A DNA stretch of 64,000 nucleotides, from contig NZ_CP144555.1 in the NCBI RefSeq assembly GCF_036607905.1, forward strand, positions 1,240,001 to 1,304,000. The letters run 5' to 3'. The notes beneath the pieces are model-generated. The model made no database searches and had not been told where the DNA came from. It worked only from the letters and a program-made list of their open reading frames with translations. This DNA comes from Streptomyces sp. SCSIO 75703 (lineage in GTDB: Bacteria > Actinomycetota > Actinomycetes > Streptomycetales > Streptomycetaceae). Positions 55,364 to 63,536 of this stretch are shown one piece after another. The number at the start of each line of letters is the position of its first letter. Within the stretch, counting starts at the first letter, position 1. A program made the translations under genes and the position numbers.

Positions 55364-56629
55364 TCAGGCCGGGGCCCGCTCCGCCGGCCCGCCACCGGGC
55401 TCGGCCTCGGCCACGCCCGGACAGGGATGCACCGCCTCCCTGGGCAGCCGCCGCTCCAGGCGCAGGACGCCCAGGCAGGAGACCGTCGCGCCCACCGCGA
55501 GGACCAGCCACATCGCCGTCGGCGACAGGGTGAGCAGGGCCGTCAGCGCGGCGGGCGCCAGGGCGATGGGCACCGCCCAGGAGAGCTGGTAGACCGCGAG
55601 GTGCCGGCCCCGCGTCTCCTCCGGCGCGGCCTGGGCGCACAGCGCGGACGCCGTGGCGCCGTGCATCAGCTCGCCGCCGGTGAACAGCAGCGTCGCCACG
55701 AAGACACCGGCCAGCACGACCGTCCTGTCCCCCACCGAGGCGAGGAGCGCGAACACCACGAAGGACACCGCGAACACGGCCGCGCCGAACGCCACCGTGC
55801 GGGTGCGCCGGAAGGCGACGAGGCCCCGGGTCACCGGGATCTGCAGGAGCGCGATGCCCACCGTGTTGACGGCGTACAGGACGCCCACCAGCGAGTGGGA
55901 CGCGCCCAGGTCCCGGGTGACGTAGACCGGGATGCCGACCGAGAGCACCGTGTAGCCGAAGGCCGTCGGCACGTTGAGCAGGGTCAGGGCGAGGAACGGG
56001 CGGTTGCGCGCCACGAGCCGGTAGCCGCCCTTGCGGGAGACCCGCGGGCCCGCCGGGGCCGCCCTGTGTACGGGGAGGGAACCGATGCAGAGGGCCGCGG
56101 CCACGTAACCGGCGGCGGCCCCGAACACGATCACGTGGTACAGCGCCGTGCTGCCCAGGGCGAGCACGGCGCCCGCGAGCAGACCGCCCACGCCAAGACC
56201 GGCGTTGCGCAGGCTGCGCTGGACGGCGAGCAGCTTGTCACGGTCGGCGCCCCGGACGAACTCGGCGATGAAGGACTGGATCGCCGGCGGGTACGACATG
56301 TCGCCGAGCGCCACCACCAGCAGCACGGCGAACATGCTCGCGCCGTTGTCCACCAGCGGGTACGTGCAGAACCCGGCGGCCCGCAGCAGATAGCCGCCGG
56401 TGACGACGGCACGGGCGCCGAACCGGTCGATGAGGACCCCCGCCGCCGGATTGCTGATCAGGCCGATCACCGCCGCCGCGGTCATCAGGGTGCCGACCCG
56501 GGTGAGCGGGAGCCCGGTGACGTGGTGGAAGTACAGCAGGGACAGGGGCAGGTACATGCCGCTGCCGGTGGCGTCGACCACCATGCCCAGCATGTAACGC
56601 GCTCGCGCCGACGGGCCGTTCGTCGTCAC
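55364..56629 (-). CDS. MFS transporter
   Basis: A 421-aa major facilitator with about 12 TM helices. Its N-terminal motif A-like loop is AGVLIDRFGARAVV (about residues 60-73), with a large cytoplasmic loop near 195-215. Probably exports the cluster product or an intermediate. GTG 56629 overlaps the stop of the upstream ATP-grasp gene by 4 nt (GTGA), showing tight coupling. A second MFS gene lies 5.5 kb upstream in the same operon; the two are clearly related in type but not recent duplicates. Confidence 0.92.
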   Translation of the reverse strand: MTTNGPSARARYMLGMVVDATGSGMYLPLSLLYFHHVTGLPLTRVGTLMTAAAVIGLISNPAAGVLIDRFGARAVVTGGYLLRAAGFCTYPLVDNGASMFAVLLVVALGDMSYPPAIQSFIAEFVRGADRDKLLAVQRSLRNAGLGVGGLLAGAVLALGSTALYHVIVFGAAAGYVAAALCIGSLPVHRAAPAGPRVSRKGGYRLVARNRPFLALTLLNVPTAFGYTVLSVGIPVYVTRDLGASHSLVGVLYAVNTVGIALLQIPVTRGLVAFRRTRTVAFGAAVFAVSFVVFALLASVGDRTVVLAGVFVATLLFTGGELMHGATASALCAQAAPEETRGRHLAVYQLSWAVPIALAPAALTALLTLSPTAMWLVLAVGATVSCLGVLRLERRLPREAVHPCPGVAEAEPGGGPAERAPA

Positions 56630-59193
56630 GGTGCCTCCGCGCTCTCGGCGATGTCGGTGTGCTCCCGCACCCGCTCCCCGAGCGCGCGCAGCCGGTCCTC
56701 GCACTCCGCGCGGGTCGGCGCGGAGCCCACCGCGGCGGTGAGGAAGTCGGCGGAGCCCGCGGCGGGCGCGATGACCTGGCCCTCCTCGGCGAACAGCCAG
56801 AAGCCCGCGAGCCAGGGTTCGTCGGGCCGCGCCGGCAGCGCGCGGACCCGCCCCGGCCGTTTCATGGTGAGCATCTGCCCGGACATGCACCGGGGCGCGG
56901 GCGGTCCGGCGCTCTCCGTCAGCGCCCTCGTGGCCGGCGAGCGGACGTGCCCGGCCTCGGCGCGCGCCGCGTACTCGCCGAGGTGCACGCCGAACAGGGT
57001 GTGGAAGACCTCCCGGATCTTCGCGCCGCCCGAGCGGCAGGCGCTCTCGCACAGCACGAGCCGGTCGTCGGGGGTGTGGAAGACCTCCATGTGGAAGGCG
57101 TAGTCGCGCAGCCGCGAGCCCTCGGGGGCCAGCGCGGAGAGGACCTTCTCGGCGAAGTGCAGCAGCCGCGGGGTGAGCGGGTCGTCCCGGTCGAGGGTCA
57201 CGTCGATGCGGGGGCCCGGGTCCGAGGCGAAGGAGGCGAGGTCGTACTGGTACTGCGAGGGCCAGGCCGCGACCGTCCGCCCGTCGGCGACGAAACCGTC
57301 GACATGGCACATGCGGCCCGGGACGAACTCCTCCAGCAGCAGGTCCTCGCGCTCGCCCGCCCCGTAGGCGTCCGCCAGGCACTTTTCGAAGGCCGCCGCG
57401 TCCCGCAGGACGCGCAGTCCGACCGAGTTGAAGCCGAGGCGGTCCTTGAGGACGAGCGGGAAGCCGCGCTCCGCGGCGAACCGCCGGGCCTGCCCGGCCG
57501 ACCGGGGGCGGGCGTACGGAGCGACCGCGATGCCGGCCCGCCGCGCCCGCTCCTTCATCAGCGCCTTGTCGCGGAACGGCAGCACGTCGGCGTGCCACGC
57601 GCCCGGCAGGCCGAGCCGCTCGCGCAGCCGGGCGGCCCGCAGCAGGTCCGCCTCGTGCAGCGCGATCACGTGGGTGACGCCGTGCGCGGCGGCGAGTTCC
57701 AGGGCGCGGGCGTCGACGTCCTCGGAGTCGAAGTCGTCGAAGATCTCCAGCCGGGTGTAGCCGAGGGTGCCGTCGGGCGTCTTCTCGCCGGCCAGTTCGA
57801 TCCGGTCGCGGGCGGCGAGCACCACGAGGTCGCCGGTGTGGTCCGGCAGCCAGGCGCGGTAGGGGAACGGGCCCAGCGGATTGCGGTGCAGGACCAGCAG
57901 GTGGGCCTGGTCCCCGGTCCCCGCCGGCCGCGCCAGGCTCCGGTGGCCGTCGGGGTGCGCGAGGACGATCCTGAGGTGCTCCTCGACGACCTCGGCGCCG
58001 CGCCGTACGGCGGTGTCCGTGTCGGCGGCGGCGACGGCGACCAGGCCGAGCCGGTCCCAGTTGTCCCGCAGCGGCCGGACGGTGTCGCCGGGCCGGGCAC
58101 CGACGCGCACGTCGATGACGCCGTCCGCGGCGCGCGCCTCCTCGACGCCGGTGACCGACTCCACCCGGGCGCCGGGCGGGCCGACCAGGGCGCGGACGCA
58201 GGCGCCGCCGTGCGGCCGGGGCCGGTCCGGCAGTTCCTCGGCCAGGCCGAAGGGGTGGGCGAGGGCGAGGGAGATCAGGTCGACGCCGTACGCGCCGCGC
58301 ACCAGTGCGTCGATGGCGTCGCCGGCGATCCGGTTGTGGCTCTCGACGACGCGCGGGCCCCGGCGGGTCAGGCGCACCTCGGTGTGGCACACGCCGTCGC
58401 GCATCCCCATCACGTCGAGGAAGCCGCGCACCGCCTCCCGCAGCGCCTCCTCGTCCGGGGCGGACAGCCGGGCCGGCACGGCGTGGCCCAGTTCGGCGAA
58501 GTGGTCCTCCGCGGTGAACTTCTCGGTGACCGCGACGACGACGTGGCGGCCCGCGAAGCTGAACGACTCGACGCTGAACTCGGGCCCGTCCAGGTACTCC
58601 TCCATCAGGAAGTCCCGCAGCACGAAGAGCGAGGAGACCCGGTCGGTCCGGGTGCCGGCGAGCGCGTCCACCTCGTCCCAGACCCGGCCGACGGCATCCG
58701 GTCCCCCGACGCGCCGGACGCCGATGCTCGCGGTGGCGTCGGCGGGCTTGACGACGAAGGGGAAGCCGTACGCCGCCCCGAAGGCGTCCAGGTCCTCGCG
58801 GCGGCGCAGGGGCCGGGCCCGTACGGCCCGCGCCGGATCGTGCGCGGCCAGGTGGCGCCGCATCACGGCCTTGTCCCGGAACCGGCGCGTGACCTCGTGT
58901 CCGGTGCCGCCCAGTCCCAGCGCGTCGTTGATCCGCCCGGCGTTCTCCAGTCCCGGTTCGGTCAGCGACGTGGCCGCGGTGAACCCGGGGCTGTCGTGCC
59001 AGGCCCGCACGATTGGCTCGACCAGCGTCCAGTCCGTGTAGTCGAGGACCTCGACGGCACTCGCGCAGCGGCGTTGCTCCTCGCTCACCTTGGTGGGGTG
59101 CTGGAGCAGCAGCACGCTCAGCCCGAGGTCGCGTGCCTTTCGCACGGTGTCGTCGGTACCGCCGACGAGCACCAGGGTGCGCTCGGGGTTCAT
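56626..59193 (-). CDS. Tandem ATP-grasp di-domain ligase
   Basis: An 855-aa protein made of two ATP-grasp ligases in a row. Domain 1 (about 1-415): RRFRDKAVMRRHLA, FPFVVKPADATASIGVRRV, FLMEEYLDGPEFSVESFSF, and metal-binding HTEVRL...VVESHNRIAGD. Domain 2 (about 416-855): LPFRDKALMKERARRAGI, FPLVLKDRLGFNSVGLRVL, LLLEEFVPGRMCHVDGFV, and YAFHMEVF...LVLCESACRSGG. Each should activate a carboxylate as acyl phosphate and couple it to an amine, as in dipeptide ligases. The second domain has a more divergent metal-site motif. GAGGGA precedes ATG 59193. A 158-bp gap to the SAT gene may hold an internal promoter. Confidence 0.9.
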   Translation of the reverse strand: MNPERTLVLVGGTDDTVRKARDLGLSVLLLQHPTKVSEEQRRCASAVEVLDYTDWTLVEPIVRAWHDSPGFTAATSLTEPGLENAGRINDALGLGGTGHEVTRRFRDKAVMRRHLAAHDPARAVRARPLRRREDLDAFGAAYGFPFVVKPADATASIGVRRVGGPDAVGRVWDEVDALAGTRTDRVSSLFVLRDFLMEEYLDGPEFSVESFSFAGRHVVVAVTEKFTAEDHFAELGHAVPARLSAPDEEALREAVRGFLDVMGMRDGVCHTEVRLTRRGPRVVESHNRIAGDAIDALVRGAYGVDLISLALAHPFGLAEELPDRPRPHGGACVRALVGPPGARVESVTGVEEARAADGVIDVRVGARPGDTVRPLRDNWDRLGLVAVAAADTDTAVRRGAEVVEEHLRIVLAHPDGHRSLARPAGTGDQAHLLVLHRNPLGPFPYRAWLPDHTGDLVVLAARDRIELAGEKTPDGTLGYTRLEIFDDFDSEDVDARALELAAAHGVTHVIALHEADLLRAARLRERLGLPGAWHADVLPFRDKALMKERARRAGIAVAPYARPRSAGQARRFAAERGFPLVLKDRLGFNSVGLRVLRDAAAFEKCLADAYGAGEREDLLLEEFVPGRMCHVDGFVADGRTVAAWPSQYQYDLASFASDPGPRIDVTLDRDDPLTPRLLHFAEKVLSALAPEGSRLRDYAFHMEVFHTPDDRLVLCESACRSGGAKIREVFHTLFGVHLGEYAARAEAGHVRSPATRALTESAGPPAPRCMSGQMLTMKRPGRVRALPARPDEPWLAGFWLFAEEGQVIAPAAGSADFLTAAVGSAPTRAECEDRLRALGERVREHTDIAESAEAP

Positions 59194-59351
59194 CTCGGTC
59201 CCTCTCTGCCGCCTGCGTCCGCGGAAACTGTGTCCCGCGCGAGGGCGGCGGGGCCATGGGCGCGAGGGTTCGGGTCGTGGCAGTGCGGGGACCGGGGGTA
59301 TCCGTTAGCGGCACAAAAGGCGCGGGCCGCCGTCCCCGGCGCCCGCCGCGG

Positions 59352-59915
59352 TCAGGGCGCGGCCCCGGGGACGGCGGCCCGGACCTTGCCGCCCTTCGGC
59401 ACGTCGGCCGTGACGAGCGCCATCGCCCCGATCAGCGCGTCGTCCCCCACGGTGATCGGTCCGAGCAGCGTCGCCCCGGCCCCGACCGTCACCCCGTTGC
59501 CGAGGCGTGGATGCCGGCGCCGGCCGTCCGCGAGCCCCTGCTCCCTGTCGTGCCACCATCCGCGCGACCCCAGTGTCACCTGGTGGAAGAGCGACACGTC
59601 GTCACCGATGACCGCCGTCTCGCCGATCACGACGCCGGCGCCGTGGTCGACGAAGAAGCGCCGCCCGATCCGGGCCCCGGGGTGGATCTCGATGCCGCCC
59701 GTGAGGCCCTTCGCCAGTACGGAGACCAGGCGGGCGGTGGCGAAGTGGCCGCGCCCGTACAGCCGGCGGGCCACCCGGTGGCCGAGCAGGGCGGTCACGG
59801 TCGGGTGCAGCAGGGCCTCGCGCCGGGAACGGGTGGAGGGGTCGCGGGCCACGACCACGTCGAGGACCTGGCGGGCGCGTCGCAGCAGTCCCTCGCGGGA
59901 GGCGTCAGCGCTCAC
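59352..59915 (-). CDS. cysE: Serine O-acetyltransferase
   Basis: Transfers acetyl from acetyl-CoA to L-serine to give O-acetylserine. The 187-aa left-handed beta-helix protein has the catalytic DHGAGVVIGET (D90, H91) and FHQVTLGSRG (H111), as in CysE; it is short, like many actinobacterial copies. GTG 59915 overlaps the end of the CysK-like gene by 11 nt. Its presence between ATP-grasp genes suggests a dedicated supply of O-acetylserine for the CysK-like enzyme rather than bulk cysteine synthesis (inference). Confidence 0.92.
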   Translation of the reverse strand: MSADASREGLLRRARQVLDVVVARDPSTRSRREALLHPTVTALLGHRVARRLYGRGHFATARLVSVLAKGLTGGIEIHPGARIGRRFFVDHGAGVVIGETAVIGDDVSLFHQVTLGSRGWWHDREQGLADGRRRHPRLGNGVTVGAGATLLGPITVGDDALIGAMALVTADVPKGGKVRAAVPGAAP

Positions 59916-60864
59916 CGGAGGGCTCCGTCCCCGGCCACCAGCTCAGGTAGCGCTCGCCGCTGTCGGGGAACACGGTCGCCACGACCGCGTCCGTCAGGTC
60001 GTGCCGGCGGGCGAGTTCGAGGCAGCCGTACGCCGCCGCGCCCGAGGAGATCCCGACGAGGAGCCCGGTGCGGGCGGCGAGGGCGCGGGTGGTGGCGGCG
60101 GCGTCCTCGTCGCCGACGACGATCACCTCGTCGACGAGGTCCACGTCGGTGACGGGGCTGATGAAGCCGCCGTTGAGGCCGGGGATGCGGTGCGGACCCG
60201 GCTCGCCGCCGGACAGGAGCGGGGAGCCCGCGGGTTCCACGGCGACGACGGTCAGGTCCGGGTTCCGCTCGCGCAGGTAGCGGGCGCAGCCGGTCAGGGT
60301 GCCGCCGGTGCCGACCCCGCACACCAGGTGGTCCACCCGGCCGCCGGCACCGTGCCAGATCTCGGGGCCGGTCGTCTCGTAGTGGGCGCGGACGTTGTCG
60401 GGGTTCTCGTGCTGGCGCGCGTACCAGGACCCCGGCGTCCCGGCGTGCAGTTGCCCGGCGCGCTCGACGCAGCCCGCGAAGCCCAGCGCGTGGTCGGTGA
60501 ACTCCACCTCGGCGCCGAGCATCCGCAGGGTGAGGACGCGCTCGCGCGAGGCGTTGTCGGGCAGCACGATCCGGCACGGGTGGCCGTCGGCGGCGGCGAG
60601 CGCGGCGAGGGCGATCCCGGTGTTGCCCGAGGTCGACTCGATGACCGTGGCGCCGGGCGCGAGCGCGCCGGACTCCTGCGCGGCACGCAGCATGAACAGG
60701 GCGACCCGGTCCTTGATGCTGGACAGCGGGTTGGCGGACTCCAGCTTGGCGAGGACCCGGGCCGTCGCGGGCAGCCCGTCGAGGGTGAGCCGGAGCAGGG
60801 GGGTGTCGCCGACGAGGTCCTCCACGGACGTGGCGAAGGGGCGGGTGCGTACCTGGTTCACCAT
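59905..60864 (-). CDS. Cysteine-synthase-family PLP enzyme (beta-substituted alanine synthase)
   Basis: A 319-aa fold-type II PLP enzyme. PLP lysine K51 is in NPLSSIKDR, the substrate loop is ESTSGNTG (76-83) and the phosphate-binding GVGTGGT lies at about 176. CysK-type enzymes replace the acetyl group of O-acetylserine by a nucleophile; with sulfide they make cysteine, but cluster-located relatives make 2,3-diaminopropionate precursors, O-ureidoserine and similar compounds. It overlaps the SAT gene, giving a two-gene module. The nucleophile cannot be read from the sequence. ATG 60864; the ATP-grasp gene ends 18 bp upstream. Confidence 0.9.
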   Translation of the reverse strand: MVNQVRTRPFATSVEDLVGDTPLLRLTLDGLPATARVLAKLESANPLSSIKDRVALFMLRAAQESGALAPGATVIESTSGNTGIALAALAAADGHPCRIVLPDNASRERVLTLRMLGAEVEFTDHALGFAGCVERAGQLHAGTPGSWYARQHENPDNVRAHYETTGPEIWHGAGGRVDHLVCGVGTGGTLTGCARYLRERNPDLTVVAVEPAGSPLLSGGEPGPHRIPGLNGGFISPVTDVDLVDEVIVVGDEDAAATTRALAARTGLLVGISSGAAAYGCLELARRHDLTDAVVATVFPDSGERYLSWWPGTEPSGER

Positions 60865-60882
60865 GGCTGCGTCCTCCCCGTC

Positions 60883-62130
60883 TCAGTTCGCCGCGCCGCG
60901 GCCGGCGGGGTCGACGTGGACGCGCAGGGTCTCCCGCACGAACTTCAGGGCGTCCTCGCGCTCGCCCGGCGTGGCCGCGTCGACCAGGACGTGGCCCAGC
61001 CGCCGGCCGGACGAGGTGAGCGGCAGCACCGTGTCCCCGGGACCCTTGCGGAGCCTGACCCGCACCACGGCGGGGTGCGCGAGGACCTCCTCGGTGCCGG
61101 TGATCTCCCGGATCGTGCCGGGCTCCGCGGTCGGGAACACCGTGGCCGCGTACGACACCGGCCGCCGCGGCAGGGGGGCGAGGGGCAGGCCGGTGGCGAG
61201 GCGCACCATGGCCTCGTACAGGTCGAAGCCGTACGTGCGGCCGATCGCGTCCGGCAGGTAGTCGCCGGGCGTGCGGACGGCGATCTCGATGAGGACGGGG
61301 CCGCTCGCGCCCACCTTGAACTCCAGGTGCACGAGTCCGGTGCGCATCCCGGCGGCCGCGCACACACGGGTGGTCAAGTCCTCGACCTGTGCGGCGAGTT
61401 CGCCCTCGAAGCGGTGTCCGCAGCGGTGGGCCAGTTCGACGAAGCGCGGCGGCGGCGTGGTCTCCTTCGCGGTGACGTTCGAGAACAGCACCTCGCCGTC
61501 CCGCAGCAGCGCGTCCCAGCTGTACTCGGGGCCCTCGACGGCCTCCTCGACCAGGACCCCGCCCTCGGCGGCGCGCCGGGCGATCACCTCGTCGACGGCC
61601 GCCGCGTCACTCACCAGCTCGACGCCCCGGCTGCCGGCGAGGGTGAGCGGTTTGACGACGACCGGCAGCCGGCCGAGCATCCACTGACGGGCGTCCGCGA
61701 CCGAGCCGACGTGCACGTGGCCGGGTTGGGGGACGCCGTGGGCGGCGAACGTGGCCCGTTGCAGCGCCTTGTTGCGGGAGACGACGGCCGCGTGCAGCGA
61801 GGGGCCGCGCAGTCCGTGCCGCTCCTGCGCGAGCGCGCCGGCGAGGACGTGCGGCTCGGCGAAGGCGATCAGGCCGTCGGGCGGGCCCTCGGCGGCGGCC
61901 TCGGTGACGGCGCGCACCCAGGACTCGTCGTGGGCGCCGTCCACCCGGTGGAAGCGTTCGGCCAGGTGGAGCGGGCGGCCGTCCCAGGCGGCGGCCGACT
62001 CGACGGCCCGCACGCGCAGGCCGAGCCGGGCGGCGGCCTCCAGGTAGGGGCGGCCCATCACGCCGACGCCGACGAGCAGCAGTTCCCTGGTGTCGTACGG
62101 GCCTTCGGGGCCCGGCGTCGCGGTCGTCAT
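60883..62130 (-). CDS. ATP-grasp domain ligase
   Basis: A 415-aa single ATP-grasp ligase. Features in order: N-terminal Rossmann-like LLLVGVGVMGRPYLEAAARLGL (residues 17-38), RNKALQRATFAAHGVPQP (about 137), LPVVVKPLTLAGSRGVELV (about 167), GVLVEEAVEGPEYSWDALL (about 203), and VHLEFKV...VLIEIAVRTPGDYLPD for metal and substrate binding. The family couples amino acids or makes other amide bonds. ATG 62130 overlaps the upstream MFS stop (ATGA), and the CysK-like gene follows after 18 bp. Confidence 0.9.
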   Translation of the reverse strand: MTTATPGPEGPYDTRELLLVGVGVMGRPYLEAAARLGLRVRAVESAAAWDGRPLHLAERFHRVDGAHDESWVRAVTEAAAEGPPDGLIAFAEPHVLAGALAQERHGLRGPSLHAAVVSRNKALQRATFAAHGVPQPGHVHVGSVADARQWMLGRLPVVVKPLTLAGSRGVELVSDAAAVDEVIARRAAEGGVLVEEAVEGPEYSWDALLRDGEVLFSNVTAKETTPPPRFVELAHRCGHRFEGELAAQVEDLTTRVCAAAGMRTGLVHLEFKVGASGPVLIEIAVRTPGDYLPDAIGRTYGFDLYEAMVRLATGLPLAPLPRRPVSYAATVFPTAEPGTIREITGTEEVLAHPAVVRVRLRKGPGDTVLPLTSSGRRLGHVLVDAATPGEREDALKFVRETLRVHVDPAGRGAAN

Positions 62131-63536
62131 CGGGTGCCTCCTTCGGTGGATTCGACGGGTACGGTGCCGGCGTCGGGCACCGGGGCGGGGCCGGCGTCCT
62201 GCGCCGGCGCGGCGGGCGCGGCGGCCTCCACGGGAGGCGCGGCGGGCTCGGTGGCGTCGGCGGCGCCCGTGGCCTCGGCGGGGTCGGTCGCGCCCGTGGC
62301 CTCGGCAGGCGTGACGGGGCCGACGGGGCCGAGCAGCCGCGTCACGGGACCGACGAGGAGGGCCGCCACGGCGAACACCGCCGCGAGCCCGAACCATCCG
62401 GCGGGCCCCGCCGCGGTCACCACGGCCGTGACGAGGACCGGCCCGACGATGCGCTGCCCGGTTCCGCCGAGGCTGAACACGGCGAGGTAGATGCCCTTGC
62501 GGTCCTCGGGCGCGTAGTTGTAGCTCAGGTCCCAGCCGCCGGTCGCCTGCCACATCTCGCCGAACGTGAGCAGCACGCAGCCGAGGACGAGCAGCGCGCC
62601 CGCGGCCCAGGCGGCCGAGGGTCCGCTCGCGGCGGCGAGCGCGAGGCAGCACAGGACCATCGCGATCCCGGCCAGCCGCAGCGCGCGGACCGCGCCGCCC
62701 TCGCGTTCGGCGGCCTTGGCGACCGGGACCTGCAGCACGATCGACAGCACGGTGTTGATCAGGACGAGGCCCGGCAGCAGCCCGGCCGGCATCTCGGTGG
62801 CCGCGAGCGCCCACAGCGGCAGGCCCACGGAGAGGATCGTCACGTGCAGGTTGAGCGCGCCGTTGAGGACGGTCAGCAGCCCGTAGCGCCAGTCGCGGAA
62901 GCGGCGTACGGCGGTCAGCGGGGCCACCTTGGCCTGCGGTCGGTCGGCGCCGGGGATGCGCAGCCGCGCCAGCATCAGGGCCGAGGCGAGGAACGCGGTC
63001 GCGGTGCCGAGGACGATCGCCCGGTACGTCCACACGCCGTCGGCGGCGAGCAGCGGTGCCGCGAGCAGGGCGCCGAGCGAGAAGCCCGCGTTGCGGACCG
63101 TGCGGATGATGGCCATGGTCCGCGTGCGGTCGCTGCCCGCGACGGTGGCCGACGCCACCGCCTGCGTCATCGGCTGGGTCGCCGCCTCGGCCGTGGCGAG
63201 CGCGCACGAGACGAGGGTGAAGCCGACGACGTCGTGCACGAAGCAGAGCGCCACGAACCCGCCCGCCCGCCACAGTTGCAGCGCGACGAGCGTGCGCCGG
63301 GCGCCGAAGTGGTCGCCGGCCGCGCCGATCGGCACCGTGGCCAGGAAACCGACCGCGCCGGAGATCGCGAGGCCGGTGCCGACCTCCGCCGCCGTGAGGC
63401 CGACCGCGCGCACGAAGAACACCGCGGACGCGGCCAGGTACAGGCCCGTGCCGATGGCGTTGACGAGCGAGATCACCGTGAAGGTGCGGCCGCCGGAGGT
63501 GGCCGGGACGTAGTCGCGCCAGGTCGGCAGCCGCAT
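62127..63536 (-). CDS. MFS transporter
   Basis: A 469-aa major facilitator with 12 predicted TM helices. Motif A-like loop is IGAAGDHFGARRTLV (about residue 70). The C-terminal 60 residues form a Pro/Ala/Thr/Glu-rich tail built on near-repeats of ATGATDPAEATG; it is probably cytoplasmic and disordered. It is coupled to both neighbours: its ATG overlaps the stop of the upstream ATP-grasp gene (TGATG) and its stop overlaps the start of the next one (ATGA). Exporter of the cluster product is the simplest role. Confidence 0.91.
   Translation of the reverse strand: MRLPTWRDYVPATSGGRTFTVISLVNAIGTGLYLAASAVFFVRAVGLTAAEVGTGLAISGAVGFLATVPIGAAGDHFGARRTLVALQLWRAGGFVALCFVHDVVGFTLVSCALATAEAATQPMTQAVASATVAGSDRTRTMAIIRTVRNAGFSLGALLAAPLLAADGVWTYRAIVLGTATAFLASALMLARLRIPGADRPQAKVAPLTAVRRFRDWRYGLLTVLNGALNLHVTILSVGLPLWALAATEMPAGLLPGLVLINTVLSIVLQVPVAKAAEREGGAVRALRLAGIAMVLCCLALAAASGPSAAWAAGALLVLGCVLLTFGEMWQATGGWDLSYNYAPEDRKGIYLAVFSLGGTGQRIVGPVLVTAVVTAAGPAGWFGLAAVFAVAALLVGPVTRLLGPVGPVTPAEATGATDPAEATGAADATEPAAPPVEAAAPAAPAQDAGPAPVPDAGTVPVESTEGGTR

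Noticed and set aside
56659..62490. A plus-strand open frame of over 1900 codons opposite the ATP-grasp/CysK/SAT genes
   Set aside because: It is the antisense shadow of high-GC codons; its Gly/Ala/Arg/Val-rich translation has no domain, and the minus-strand genes show clear catalytic motifs.
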